Assembly: GCA_017469945.1 (NCBI GenBank)
Contig: JAFUFI010000006.1
Span: forward strand, 62,001-126,000
Length of the DNA stretch: 64,000 bases
Origin: Lachnospiraceae bacterium
GTDB lineage: Bacteria > Bacillota > Clostridia > Lachnospirales > Lachnospiraceae
Direction: 5' to 3'
The first letter of the stretch is position 1; each line of letters begins with the position of its first letter. The position numbers and the translations under genes were made by a program. The notes below the pieces were generated by a model. It saw nothing but the letters and a program-made list of their open reading frames with translations, was not told where the DNA came from and did not search any database. Of this stretch, positions 26,840 to 36,520 are shown one piece after another.

Positions 26840-27970
26840 TCAGATCTTCGCCTTAAATCTGTCATAACGAAGAGTACCAAGATCAACATCCGTTGTTCCC
26901 GTAACAATAAGCTGGGCAAGCTGATGAGCGGCTGCAGGTCCTATTCCGAAGCCGTGGCCCGACATAGCGCAGGAAGTGTATAGTCCCGGCACTTCATCTA
27001 TAGCACCGACAACAGCGACTCCGTCTGCACATTTATCGCTCCATCCCGCCCAGGTTCTGACTATCTTCGCATTTGCCAGATCCGGGAAATACTTCATAAT
27101 TCCTCTGCAGATACAGGGAGCAGTCTTTGCACTTGAAACGGGAGTTCCGTTATCCTTGTTGCATCCCTCAAATCCGGAGGATCCTCCGAAAACAAATGAG
27201 CCGTGCTTAGTCTGGTGTCCGTAAAAATCCGCTTCCGCAGTACCCAGCATCTGGTCGAACATATGGGGCTGTGCCTCCGTAACAAGGCACTCTAAAAGCG
27301 ATCGTGTCATAGGGATATCGACACCGACTGTCCCCAGGATCTCCCTGCTGTCAAAGCCTGCTGCCACAAGCACATTCTCTCCCTCAAAAACATCGCCCGA
27401 TGCGCAGATTACCTTTCTTACTCGTCCCTTTATCATACGAAGCCCTGTTACTTTTTCACCGGAGATAAATCTAACTCCGTTTCTGCGGGCCATCTTGTAA
27501 TATCCAAGGGTCGTAGTAAGGGGATTTGCGTGTCCGTCTGTGGGACACCAGCTTGCGCAGGTAACTTCATCCGAAAGAAACGGATTGATCCTCCTTACTT
27601 CCTCCCCATCTATCATCCTTACGTCAAGTCCGCAGCTTTTTGCGTTGTCTGCCAATTTGGTAAGAATTGCCTTATGTTTTTCGTTTTTTCCGAGACGAAG
27701 GTTTCCGTCCTGATGATATTCACAGTCGGTCTCAAGCTCTTCGGAGAGAGTCGGCCAAATATTTTTTATACCATACATAACCAACGGCAACTCTCTTACA
27801 TCTCTTCCCGACTGTCTTACTCCGCCGCCGTTTCTTGAAGAACCTCCGTTTCCGATAAAATCGCTTCCCTCAAGGACGATTACTTTCAGGCCTCTTTTTG
27901 AGAGATAATATGCCGCGGCGTTTCCGATTATGCCGCCTCCGATCACTATAACTTCAGCGTTACTGTTCAT
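26840..27970 (-). CDS. FAD-dependent D-amino acid oxidase (DAO) family oxidoreductase subunit
   Basis: 376 residues with N-terminal FAD motif VIGGGIIGNAAAYYLSKRG and the C-terminal block CAMSGHGFGIGPAAAHQLAQ typical of DAO-family enzymes. The family includes the beta subunits of hydrogen cyanide synthase, opine oxidases and proline dehydrogenases. These remove electrons from amines or amino acids and pass them to a second flavoprotein subunit, encoded just upstream here. The start overlaps the end of the BFD gene by 11 bases. GGAGGAAGAGG precedes the ATG at 27970. Confidence 0.88.
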   Translation of the reverse strand: MNSNAEVIVIGGGIIGNAAAYYLSKRGLKVIVLEGSDFIGNGGSSRNGGGVRQSGRDVRELPLVMYGIKNIWPTLSEELETDCEYHQDGNLRLGKNEKHKAILTKLADNAKSCGLDVRMIDGEEVRRINPFLSDEVTCASWCPTDGHANPLTTTLGYYKMARRNGVRFISGEKVTGLRMIKGRVRKVICASGDVFEGENVLVAAGFDSREILGTVGVDIPMTRSLLECLVTEAQPHMFDQMLGTAEADFYGHQTKHGSFVFGGSSGFEGCNKDNGTPVSSAKTAPCICRGIMKYFPDLANAKIVRTWAGWSDKCADGVAVVGAIDEVPGLYTSCAMSGHGFGIGPAAAHQLAQLIVTGTTDVDLGTLRYDRFKAKI

Positions 27971-28301
27971 AATCCTCTTCCTCCTTTGCTTCATTTGCAA
28001 AGATACGCATCTCTATAGGTCGCATCGGAACGCGGCTTGTTGCAGGTTCTATTTCCGCCGGAGATACTCCAAGTTCCCTCGCAACGATTCCTTTAACAAG
28101 TCTCGCGCAGGTCTGACCCTGGCAAAGTCCCATTCCCGCTCTTAAATATCTTCTGATCTCTGTCATCGTCCACATACCGTCGTGAACGGCCTGTCTGATC
28201 TCACCTTTGGTTATTTCCTCGCATCTGCAGATAAGCATATCGTCATCCGGAGCCGGAACAAAAGGTCCTATATCTCTGGATCTGTCATTTACACTGTTCA
28301 T
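27960..28301 (-). CDS. BFD-like [2Fe-2S] small subunit
   Basis: 113 residues with a bacterioferritin-associated-ferredoxin-like [2Fe-2S] domain. Four cysteines occur as ICRC (about 26-28) and LCQGQTC (about 58-63). In opine oxidase, HcnB and multisubunit proline dehydrogenases this domain is fused to or pairs with the FAD subunit; here it is a separate gene between the two flavoproteins. It should carry electrons within the complex. Confidence 0.85.
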   Translation of the reverse strand: MNSVNDRSRDIGPFVPAPDDDMLICRCEEITKGEIRQAVHDGMWTMTEIRRYLRAGMGLCQGQTCARLVKGIVARELGVSPAEIEPATSRVPMRPIEMRIFANEAKEEEDYEQ

Positions 28302-28313
28302 CCTGATATCCTC

Positions 28314-29894
28314 CTATTCACAAGCTCTGAAAAATCTGGCGCTCATAGCATATTCCTTAGGTACTCTCATAGTAAGCAGATGGGTTTTGTCAAATGCCTT
28401 GGCACTCTTTACCGACATTACCTCCGCCTCACAAACCTTCTGTCCGTTTCTTCCGAGAGCTATACCCTTTGTGCCCTCCGCGGGAAGAGGCAGGAATTCA
28501 TAAGGTAAAGTAACTGAAGCGGTGCCGTCCCCCAAGTCTTCGTCTACCAAAAATATTGCCTGTCCGGAGCAGCTTGCAACACACATTCCGCAGCCTATAC
28601 ATTCGCTCTCCGGGGCAACGATCGGCAGAGAAGTAATATTGCTTCCGATAGAGATACACTTTTTAGGACATGCGTCCTGGCAGGGGTTGCACGGGATATT
28701 CTGGGTACACTCTATAACCGGATGGATTCCCTTTTTATGGGTCACACCGGGGAATCTTTCTATCTCATCATCAGCAACATATCCCCGTTTAAGAAGATTG
28801 GCAGAAACATCGATTCCTTCTTCCGTTTTTTCGATTGCCTTGCCTCTGTTTTCGGGTGCAAACATTCCCTGACGAAGCCCGTTAAGCGCTTCTTCAAGAC
28901 TGCCAAGTTCTCCATCCATTGCCTCCTTTTCAATATATCCAAGGTATTCCGAAGCCACTATTCCGGCCATCCTTCCCTCTATCATGGCCGAAGACGCTTC
29001 CTCTATTCCGGAGACATCTCCCGCAACAAATACACCGGGAAGCGAAGTACGTCCGTACTCATCACAGACAGGTACCTGTCCTCCTCTCCTTGGATTATCC
29101 TCCATCTTAGCCCCCGCCATCTTAAGAAGCTGTGACATCGGTGATAAACCGACTGCAAGACATATGGTATCGACATCAAAGTGCTTTTCCGTTCCGGGTA
29201 TAAAATTAAACTTCTCATCGACCTCGGCGATAGTAACCCCCGTAACGCTCTCTTCACCTTCCGCTTTAACGATGGTATGCGAAAGATAAAACGGTACTCC
29301 GCACCTTGCAACCTTTGCCGCGTGAACGCCGTATCCGCCAACTCTGGGAGCAGCATCAACGAGCGCAACCACATCGCATCCGCATTGAAGCAGCTGGAAA
29401 GAAACTACCAGTCCTACGTTTCCCGATCCGAGCATCAAAACCTTTTTTCCGGGAAGGACTCCGTGAAGGTTCATCATAGTCTGGGCTGCGCCTGCGCCGA
29501 TAACCCCGGGAAGAGTCCAGCCCGGGAAAGTGACCATATTTTCCGCAGCACCGGTTGCGATTACAACCGCATCCGCCTTGTAATGGATTATCTCTTCACC
29601 GATCTTTACAACAACCTCTTTGTCCTGATACAGACCTATAACGGTGGCATTAAGAACTACCTTAACTCCCGCCTGCGCAGCTTCATCAAGGAGCTGTCTG
29701 CCGATGACGAATCCTCTTACCTTCGCTCTGTGCTCTTTTGAACCAAAGAATTTATGTATCTGTTTGAACAGCTGTCCGCCCGGTTTTTCGTTCTCGTCAA
29801 ATACAACTACATCCAGGCCTCTTTTTGCTGCCTCTATTGCCGCAGACAATCCGGAAGGGCCTGCTCCTACAATTATCAGATCATGTCTTTTCAT
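28314..29894 (-). CDS. FAD oxidoreductase subunit with two C-terminal [4Fe-4S] clusters
   Basis: 526 residues. The N-terminal FAD motif VGAGPSGLSAAIEAAKRG and central NAD(P)-type motif GSGNVGLVVS precede a FAD-binding FVAGDVSGIEEAS, like the alpha subunits HcnB/OoxA/NoxA. A ferredoxin module near residues 385-440 adds two cysteine sets: CNPCQDACPKKC plus one upstream Cys, and CIGCGMCVASC. It probably passes electrons from substrate oxidation to ferredoxin or NAD. The ATG at 29894 has GGGGAGGATAATT upstream; 16 earlier open codons lack one. Confidence 0.9.
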   Translation of the reverse strand: MKRHDLIIVGAGPSGLSAAIEAAKRGLDVVVFDENEKPGGQLFKQIHKFFGSKEHRAKVRGFVIGRQLLDEAAQAGVKVVLNATVIGLYQDKEVVVKIGEEIIHYKADAVVIATGAAENMVTFPGWTLPGVIGAGAAQTMMNLHGVLPGKKVLMLGSGNVGLVVSFQLLQCGCDVVALVDAAPRVGGYGVHAAKVARCGVPFYLSHTIVKAEGEESVTGVTIAEVDEKFNFIPGTEKHFDVDTICLAVGLSPMSQLLKMAGAKMEDNPRRGGQVPVCDEYGRTSLPGVFVAGDVSGIEEASSAMIEGRMAGIVASEYLGYIEKEAMDGELGSLEEALNGLRQGMFAPENRGKAIEKTEEGIDVSANLLKRGYVADDEIERFPGVTHKKGIHPVIECTQNIPCNPCQDACPKKCISIGSNITSLPIVAPESECIGCGMCVASCSGQAIFLVDEDLGDGTASVTLPYEFLPLPAEGTKGIALGRNGQKVCEAEVMSVKSAKAFDKTHLLTMRVPKEYAMSARFFRACE

Positions 29895-29910
29895 AATTAT
29901 CCTCCCCTTC

Positions 29911-30243
29911 CTACTGCTCATTAAAGGGCTTTTCTGAAACACCGTACTGAGTTTGAACTACCATTCCCTCTGTAAGGGGTGTGATACAGGTTCTCACATT
30001 GGGCACACCGTCGACTATCATTACACAGTCCGTACAACGCCCTATCGCACAAAAAATACCTCTTGGCTTGTGCTCCTTCTGGGTATATCTGTGAACCGTC
30101 ACATCCGCCGCCTTTAATGCAGCCGCTATGGGTTCTCCTTCATACCCTTCAAGCTCTTTTCCGTCAAATATAAATCTGACCACCCGGCCTTTTTCTTGCA
30201 CTCCAAGTATTGGGTGCTCCGCTATTCTCTCTACCATGATCAT
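29911..30243 (-). CDS. [2Fe-2S] ferredoxin-like subunit (sarcosine-oxidase-alpha N-terminal type)
   Basis: 110 residues. Cysteines FCAIGRCTDCVM and TCITPLTEG match the plant-type [2Fe-2S] domain found at the N-terminus of sarcosine oxidase alpha and as HcnA-type subunits. The preceding VRFIFDGKELEGYEGEPIA is also typical. It is the small electron-transfer subunit of the adjacent FAD complex, 16 bases upstream of its partner. Confidence 0.88.
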   Translation of the reverse strand: MIMVERIAEHPILGVQEKGRVVRFIFDGKELEGYEGEPIAAALKAADVTVHRYTQKEHKPRGIFCAIGRCTDCVMIVDGVPNVRTCITPLTEGMVVQTQYGVSEKPFNEQ

Positions 30244-30271
30244 TTGCTCCTCTCAGTATTCTTTCGAATAA

Positions 30272-31405
30272 TCAATACATATCCGGTCTGTCCCAAAGTC
30301 GAAGGCTCGTTCCCAGTCCGAGTTTCTTTGCGTTTTCGTAGCAAACCTTGCCCCACGCCACATCCTCGACAGGCATACCCCCTACGGAGTACACGAAAAT
30401 CTGATCTTCACTCACTCTGCCCGGTTTCTTCCCGAATATTATGTCTCCGAGATCCGTTATCTCATCCATGGAGATCAATCCGTCATGCGCCATATCCGTA
30501 AATTTGGAACCGATGATATTGTTGGCTCCGAAGGAAGGATAAGGAAATTCCTCTGCCCAGGCCTCATAAAGCTTTATATTATCTACCACTAAAGAGCAGC
30601 TCCTTAGTTCCTCAGGATCCATATCAAATGCGCTCACACCGATAAGCACTGCGCCGGGCTTAATCCACTCTTTCTTTACAAAAGGATACTTGGAGGGGTC
30701 GGTTCCGCCGGAGTTTGCAAAGGATATCACATCCGCATCCCTTATAAGCTCCTCCACGCTTTCTACCGCCGTAACAGTCTTTAAAGCCGGATACTCCTTT
30801 TTTACGTAATCCATAAACTTTTCCAAGGATGCTCTTCCTCTGCCCTTTACCTTCAAGGTATCTATATCCGGGCAGGTCGCCATTATAGCCGCCAGAGAAG
30901 TTTTTCCCATAACACCGGGGCCGCATATTCCACAGACCTTTGCGCCTTTTCTGACAAGATATTTCGCCCCCACGCCCGGTATTGCTCCGGTCCTGTACGC
31001 GCTCAAAAGGTTCGCACTCATCAGTGCCAGCGGAGCCCCTGTGTCCTTGTCGTTTAGCATTACGGTAAGTATTGACCTGGGAAGGTCTTTATTTCTGTTG
31101 GCTATATTTGATCCGTACCACTTCATTCCCATCAGATCGAACGGTCCGCCGATATAGGCCGGCATAGCCATAAATCTTCTGTCGTCTCCCACGTCAAGAG
31201 GCATATTGGGGAAGGGTGATTCTTTGGGGAACGATACCTGACTGCCGTGTGAGTTATGGTTTTCTCCACCCATCACATAGTCTCCGCTGTTCAGGCACTT
31301 AACTACCTCCTCCATAGCATCAACACACGCTGCCATATCTTTTACGCCGGCTTTTATCATGTCCTCTTCACTTAAAAATAAAAAGTCTATTGCCGGATAA
31401 CCCAT
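30272..31405 (-). CDS. Ornithine cyclodeaminase/mu-crystallin family protein, copy 1
   Basis: 377 residues of the ornithine cyclodeaminase/mu-crystallin family. It shows RRFMAMPAYIGG, the substrate-loop SANLLSAYRTGAIPG and a Rossmann segment GICGPGVMGKTSLAAIMA. Family members deaminate or reduce imines of amino acids with tightly bound NAD. I recall close relatives being database-labelled tyramine oxidase subunit B, a name I cannot verify here. It sits between the second paralogue and the ferredoxin subunit, so a function joined to the FAD complex is likely. Confidence 0.85.
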   Translation of the reverse strand: MGYPAIDFLFLSEEDMIKAGVKDMAACVDAMEEVVKCLNSGDYVMGGENHNSHGSQVSFPKESPFPNMPLDVGDDRRFMAMPAYIGGPFDLMGMKWYGSNIANRNKDLPRSILTVMLNDKDTGAPLALMSANLLSAYRTGAIPGVGAKYLVRKGAKVCGICGPGVMGKTSLAAIMATCPDIDTLKVKGRGRASLEKFMDYVKKEYPALKTVTAVESVEELIRDADVISFANSGGTDPSKYPFVKKEWIKPGAVLIGVSAFDMDPEELRSCSLVVDNIKLYEAWAEEFPYPSFGANNIIGSKFTDMAHDGLISMDEITDLGDIIFGKKPGRVSEDQIFVYSVGGMPVEDVAWGKVCYENAKKLGLGTSLRLWDRPDMY

Positions 31406-31430
31406 AATATCAATCCTCCTAACAAGGCCA

Positions 31431-32579
31431 TCATCTCATAAACGGCTCATCCCAAAGGTTAAGCTTTGTTCCTATTCCGAGTTCCAGTGCCTTTTTGTAA
31501 CAATCATATCCCCAGGCCACATCTTCGATCGGCATTCCTCCGCTGCTGCACATCACGATCTCGTCGTGACTTTTTCTGCCGGGAGTAATACCGTTTACAA
31601 TATCGCAAAGATTTAAAACCTTATCCCTAGAAACTTTTCCTTCTCTTACAAGGTGGATGAAATGAATTCCCATTATCACCCATTCTCTTTTGTTTCCCAG
31701 CTCGTCAACGGGACCTCTGGCGATAAAGTTGTTCATATATTTTTCGTACATTCCGTAGTTGTCAACTACCATTGTTGTTCCGACAAGTTCATCGAAATTT
31801 CTGTACAGGAAGCTTCCCATTGAGAAAACAGAAGCTCCCTTTTTAAACCAGTCCAGATGAAACTCTTCCGCTTTATCGGGAGTTACGGACATTGCTTCGC
31901 TTACAACATCGGCACCACGGCACGCCTGTTCAAGCGTTTCGCAGATTTCAATCTCCTTAACCGACGGGTATTTTTCTTCCACGAATTTTTTGAAGGCAAG
32001 TGTTGAAGCAGATGTCGGTGAGCTGCCCTTAATCTTAATCTTTTCAATCTCAGGCAACACCGCCATATAACACATTAGCGCACATTTGTTTATCACACCG
32101 GGCCCCAATATTGAAAGCACCTTTGAGTCCTTATTTGCCAGATATGTCGCTGCCATGGCAGGCATAGCCCCGGTTCTCATAGCGCTTAAAAGGTTGGCGG
32201 ACATATAAGCCACCGGCGCTCCTGTGTCCACATCGTTTAAAGTAGCCATAAGTATGGATCTCGGCAGACCTTTTTTAATATTGTCATGGTTCGAGCCGTA
32301 CCACTTCTGTCCCGCCATATGGAATCTTCCGCCAAGATAAGCGGGCATTGCATTGAACCTTCTGTCCGGACCGTTATCAAGGGGGAAGCCTTCGATATCC
32401 TTGGCCTTGGGAAAATTCATCTGAAGTCCATGTTCATCATTTTGGGGACCGCCGAGGAGGAAATCACCTTTCCCGAAAAGGCTCATCACATCCCTCATAG
32501 CTTCGACGCAGCCTTTTGCATCCAGTACTCCTGCACCTATCATGTCTTTTTCACTGAGATATAAAAAATCAATAGACAT
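31431..32579 (-). CDS. Ornithine cyclodeaminase/mu-crystallin family protein, copy 2
   Basis: 382 residues, clearly paralogous to the following gene: shared N-terminus DFLYLSEKDMI, RRFNAMPAYLGGRF, WYGSNHDN, SANLLSAMRTGAMP, and C-terminus SSGGMPIEDVAWG. The Rossmann loop is altered (SILGPGVINKCALMC). The two genes are too divergent for a recent duplication and may form a hetero-oligomer or act on two substrates. GGAGGAACCGGAT precedes the ATG at 32579; upstream open codons run into potD. Confidence 0.85.
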   Translation of the reverse strand: MSIDFLYLSEKDMIGAGVLDAKGCVEAMRDVMSLFGKGDFLLGGPQNDEHGLQMNFPKAKDIEGFPLDNGPDRRFNAMPAYLGGRFHMAGQKWYGSNHDNIKKGLPRSILMATLNDVDTGAPVAYMSANLLSAMRTGAMPAMAATYLANKDSKVLSILGPGVINKCALMCYMAVLPEIEKIKIKGSSPTSASTLAFKKFVEEKYPSVKEIEICETLEQACRGADVVSEAMSVTPDKAEEFHLDWFKKGASVFSMGSFLYRNFDELVGTTMVVDNYGMYEKYMNNFIARGPVDELGNKREWVIMGIHFIHLVREGKVSRDKVLNLCDIVNGITPGRKSHDEIVMCSSGGMPIEDVAWGYDCYKKALELGIGTKLNLWDEPFMR

Positions 32580-32595
32580 ATCCGGTTCCTCCACA

Positions 32596-33657
32596 TCATT
32601 CTTTAAGCTTAGTCCACATCTCGCTGTAGATATCAAGAACATCGCTGTCTAAGTTCTGTACGTAGCTTCCCTTTGCTATAGCCTCTGCGGGAGGGTTCTT
32701 TGCAAGGTTTTCGCTGTAGCTTTCTCCCATCTTTTCTATCGCATCAACGTTTGCACAAAGGTAGGGGAACTCTTCAAGGATCATAGCCATGTTATCAGGA
32801 TCCATTACAAAGTTGATCCACATCAAAGCGTTTTCATAGTTGGGTGAATCCTTGGTCACAACCCAGTTATCCAGGAAAAGGTAAGGACCTTCTTCGGGAT
32901 AAACCACTTCGATAGAGGGTACTTCCTCCATAGCCATCGCTACCTCCGCGCTCCAGATCATGCCCGCGTCACAGTCGCCGGAGATAAGAGCGCTCTTGGG
33001 AGAATCCGAATCGTAGAGTACAACGTTTTTCTTTAATTCCATAAGCTTATCCGAGATTTCTGCAAGCTTTTCGGGATCGGTTTCATTGAGGTCATATCCT
33101 ATTGCCTTTGCAGTCATTCCGATAACCGCACGGAAGTCGTCCAGAACAACCAGCTTTCCCTCAAGAGCGGGATCAAAAAGATCCGCGTAGCTTTTGATCT
33201 CTATATCAACCTTATCTGTGTTTACGGCAATGGCTCCCGCACCACCCATATACGGAACAGAGTACACGTTACCGGGATCGTATGAAGGGTTCTTGTAACT
33301 TTCTCCGATATGTGAAAAGTTTGGAAGCTTCTCAAAATCCAGGGGCTTTAGCATATCCTGAGCGATGAGCTGAGCTACCATATAATCGCTGGGGTTAAGC
33401 ACATCGTACGCCCCCGCAGTCTCCGATTTAACCTTAGCCAGCATATCTTCGTTTGAGGAATATGTTGAAACATTTACCTTTATCCCCGTTTCCTTTTCAA
33501 ACTTATCTACCACCGAATCCGGAAGGTACTCTGTCCAGACAAAGAGGTTTAATTCTCCCTTATCCCCCGAGCCACCGGATGTCTTTCCGCCGCATCCCGT
33601 AACTGCTGCGGCAACAAGTGACAATGAAATCAAAGCTGCTAGAATTTTTCTTTTCAT
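32596..33657 (-). CDS. potD: PotD-type polyamine ABC transporter substrate-binding lipoprotein
   Basis: 353-residue extracellular lipoprotein. The signal ends in a lipobox VTGC (Cys22), then NLFVWTEYLPDSVVDKFEKE, typical of PotD/PotF (spermidine/putrescine). Acidic and aromatic positions later (MIWSAEVAMAM, YLFLDNWVVTKDSPN) fit the family fold, but the ligand cannot be read from sequence. It is the last of the four transporter genes. Confidence 0.92.
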   Translation of the reverse strand: MKRKILAALISLSLVAAAVTGCGGKTSGGSGDKGELNLFVWTEYLPDSVVDKFEKETGIKVNVSTYSSNEDMLAKVKSETAGAYDVLNPSDYMVAQLIAQDMLKPLDFEKLPNFSHIGESYKNPSYDPGNVYSVPYMGGAGAIAVNTDKVDIEIKSYADLFDPALEGKLVVLDDFRAVIGMTAKAIGYDLNETDPEKLAEISDKLMELKKNVVLYDSDSPKSALISGDCDAGMIWSAEVAMAMEEVPSIEVVYPEEGPYLFLDNWVVTKDSPNYENALMWINFVMDPDNMAMILEEFPYLCANVDAIEKMGESYSENLAKNPPAEAIAKGSYVQNLDSDVLDIYSEMWTKLKE

Positions 33658-33683
33658 AATCGTGTCCTCCTCTGAAATCTTTT

Positions 33684-34490
33684 TCAGATCTTTTTATGCT
33701 TACCGGAAAGCAGTCCGCTCTGAGTCAGAAAAACAAGTCCTACGGTACCTATAAGGACCAGCGTTGACAGAGCGTTTACATCCGGCGAAACACCGCTTTT
33801 TATACTCTCCATTACTTTGAGAGGATAGGTCTTGGTCTGACCGTTTACGAAATAACTGATGATCACATCATCGATTGAAAGCGTAAATGCCAGAAGCGCG
33901 CCTCCCGCGATTCCGGGAGCAAGAGTCGGGAGAGTAATCTCAAAAAATGTGACTATCCTGTTTGCTCCGAGATCCATACTTGCTTCCTCTATGGATTTGT
34001 CATATCCCGAAAGTCTTGCGCGCACATTGAATATCACATACGGAACGCTGAAGCTTACATGCGAAAGGATAAGCGTAAGCATTCCTCTTGGTATCTTCAC
34101 GTTGGAAAAAATAGTCAAAAGGGCAATACCGATTACTATCTCCGGTATAACAACAGGTATGTATAAAAGTCCGTTTATTATTCCTTTTCCCCTAAATTTG
34201 TATCTGTATATTCCCACCGCTCCCAGCGTTCCGATTATGGTTGCAAGGACCGTGCTCGAAACTGCGATGATCATCGTGTTTCCAAAGGACGAAAGAAGCG
34301 ATGTGTTATCCCAGAGTTTAAGGTACCAGTCCAGTGTAAATCCTTTCCAGCTAAGATAAGGCTTTGAAGTAGTTGCGTTAAACGAGTTAGAAACCACCAC
34401 AAAGATCGGTATAAAAAGGAACAGATAAACCGCCGAGCAAAATCCGATACCAAGCCCTTTATTTCTTTTTTCTTTTGATGTTTTCTTCAT
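33684..34490 (-). CDS. potC: PotC-type ABC transporter permease
   Basis: 268-residue permease with six membrane segments. The EAA cytoplasmic loop is IEEASMDLGANRIVTFFEI, and the C-terminal half has the usual FTLSIDDVIISYFVNG. It pairs with PotB and the PotA ATPase for import of a polyamine-like substrate. It starts three bases after potB ends. Confidence 0.93.
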   Translation of the reverse strand: MKKTSKEKRNKGLGIGFCSAVYLFLFIPIFVVVSNSFNATTSKPYLSWKGFTLDWYLKLWDNTSLLSSFGNTMIIAVSSTVLATIIGTLGAVGIYRYKFRGKGIINGLLYIPVVIPEIVIGIALLTIFSNVKIPRGMLTLILSHVSFSVPYVIFNVRARLSGYDKSIEEASMDLGANRIVTFFEITLPTLAPGIAGGALLAFTLSIDDVIISYFVNGQTKTYPLKVMESIKSGVSPDVNALSTLVLIGTVGLVFLTQSGLLSGKHKKI

Positions 34491-34493
34491 AGG

Positions 34494-35372
34494 CTATACC
34501 CCCAGGCTATCCATATCTCCACCAAGCTTCTGATACAGCTTCACAAGTAACAGCGTCACCAGAATAAGTATTATGGAAAGCGCCGCTCCCAGCGGCCAGT
34601 TGTTTGCACTCTTAAACTGTCTTTCGATAAGGTTTCCTATCATATCCGTATTTCCGCCACCCAGTATATTCGAAACAAAGAAGTAACCGAGGCATGGAAT
34701 AAATACCATAATGCATCCCGAAAAGATGCCGCTTGCAGTGAGAGGAATGATCACCTCAAACAGGGTTCTTAGCGGCTTCGCGCCAAGATCGCTTGATGCT
34801 TCAAGTAAGCTGCTGTCCAGCTTTTCTATCGCGGTATAAAGTGGAAGGACCATAAAAGGGATAAAGCAATATACCATACCAAGAACCGTAGTACCCGTCT
34901 TGTAAAGGAAGTCAACCGGCTCGTCTACTATATGCAGCATCATCAAAAACTTGTTGAGCCATCCGCTGCTTCCCAAAAAAGCCCTCCATCCGTAAATCCT
35001 TATAAGCGAATTGGTCCAAAAGGGGATGATGACAAGCATGTACAGAAGCTTTTTCCATTTAGTTTTGTTTCTTGCTATCAAGTATGCGAAGGGATATCCT
35101 ACAAGAACACATATAACCGTTGTCACGAAAGCTATCAAAAGTGACTGTCCGTATATCCTTAGATAATCAACTGAAAATAACTTCGTGTAATTGACGGCAG
35201 TGAATTTATATACCACATTGTAGAATTCATCCGTACTGCAAAAACTCATAACCGCCACAAGGATAAGAGGTGCAACCACTAAGCAAAGAAGAAGTACAGC
35301 CACCGGTCCTACCGTTACAAGCGCGGGAACTGTATTCGATCTGAACTCGTGTTTTGAAGTTTTTTCAGCCAT
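34494..35372 (-). CDS. potB: PotB-type ABC transporter permease
   Basis: 292-residue permease with six membrane segments and EAA loop LEASSDLGAKPLRTLFEVI near residue 195. The PotB-like motif FWTNSLIRIYGWRAFL lies near residue 118. Order potA-potB-potC-potD is the standard one for polyamine importers. Confidence 0.93.
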   Translation of the reverse strand: MAEKTSKHEFRSNTVPALVTVGPVAVLLLCLVVAPLILVAVMSFCSTDEFYNVVYKFTAVNYTKLFSVDYLRIYGQSLLIAFVTTVICVLVGYPFAYLIARNKTKWKKLLYMLVIIPFWTNSLIRIYGWRAFLGSSGWLNKFLMMLHIVDEPVDFLYKTGTTVLGMVYCFIPFMVLPLYTAIEKLDSSLLEASSDLGAKPLRTLFEVIIPLTASGIFSGCIMVFIPCLGYFFVSNILGGGNTDMIGNLIERQFKSANNWPLGAALSIILILVTLLLVKLYQKLGGDMDSLGV

Positions 35373-35397
35373 AAGCGCTCCTTACTGCGCCGGATTC

Positions 35398-36507
35398 TTA
35401 TGCAAGCCCTATTTCATCCAGCGCTTTAAAAATCTTGTAACTGTCATTGTGGATCAGCACACCGTCTTTAGGCTCCCAATAGGGATAGATGATACTTCCT
35501 ACCTCGGGAAGTTCCTGACCCGCAAGTCTTTCTATCCTTAGTTCATTTCCGTTTGGAAGTGAAACTATGCATTTAAGAACCGAGCCTACGTAGATGTATC
35601 CTTTTACTATGGCAATAAGTTCAAAGCCTTCATGGGGCTTTTTATCAAATCTCATCTTCTCGGGTCTTACCGAAACTGTAGCGTATTCAAGAATAGAAAA
35701 ACTCTCGTCGCATCCTACCTTTACAGCTCCGTTCTCAAGCGTTACCGTTGCAACCCCATCCTTCATACTGGTAATGCAGCCATCGTATATGTTCGTTTCT
35801 CCTATAAAGGTTGCAACAAACCTGGTCGCCGGATGTTCATATATATCCGTTGGACTTGCGAGCTGATCTACCACACCATCATGCATGATTGCGATTCTGT
35901 CGCTCATAGTAAGAGCTTCTTCCTGATCGTGAGTTACATATATAAATGTAATGTTTAGCTTTTTCTGAAGTCTTTTCAGTTCCAGCTGCATCTGCTTTCT
36001 GAGCTTTAAATCGAGAGCTCCGAGGGGCTCATCCAAAAGAAGTACTCTGGGTCTGTTTATAAGCGCCCTGGCAATGGCAACTCTTTGTTTCTGACCTCCG
36101 GAGAGCTGTGCGGGATACCTTTTTTCGAAGCCTGTCAGCTGAACCATCTCCATCATCTCCAACACACGCTCTTTTATCTCTGCCTTCGGCACTTTTTTCA
36201 TCTTTAGCCCGTATGCAATATTGTCAAAAATGGTTTTGTGGGGAAATAATGCATATGTCTGGAAAACCGTATTGACATTTCTTTCGAAGGGCTCTTTCTC
36301 TTCTATTGATTCCCCTTCAACTTTAATTGTTCCCGTTGTCGGTTCCTCGAAGCCGGCTATCATTCGTAAGGTTGTTGTCTTTCCGCATCCGGATGATCCC
36401 AGCAAGGTTAAAAACTCTCCCTCGTCAACTGCGATATTCAGATCTTTTACAACGTGGTTTGTACCGTATAATTTGTTTACGCCCGATATCTCAACTATTG
36501 TTCCCAT
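35398..36507 (-). CDS. potA: PotA-type ABC transporter ATPase
   Basis: 369-residue ATPase with Walker A GSSGCGKTT, signature LSGGQKQRVAIARAL, Walker B VLLLDEPLGALD and a C-terminal TOBE-like regulatory region (about 240-365). It energises PotBC. It lies 13 bases after the PII gene, an unusual linkage. Confidence 0.95.
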   Translation of the reverse strand: MGTIVEISGVNKLYGTNHVVKDLNIAVDEGEFLTLLGSSGCGKTTTLRMIAGFEEPTTGTIKVEGESIEEKEPFERNVNTVFQTYALFPHKTIFDNIAYGLKMKKVPKAEIKERVLEMMEMVQLTGFEKRYPAQLSGGQKQRVAIARALINRPRVLLLDEPLGALDLKLRKQMQLELKRLQKKLNITFIYVTHDQEEALTMSDRIAIMHDGVVDQLASPTDIYEHPATRFVATFIGETNIYDGCITSMKDGVATVTLENGAVKVGCDESFSILEYATVSVRPEKMRFDKKPHEGFELIAIVKGYIYVGSVLKCIVSLPNGNELRIERLAGQELPEVGSIIYPYWEPKDGVLIHNDSYKIFKALDEIGLA

Positions 36508-36520
36508 AAGGTCCCTCCGA

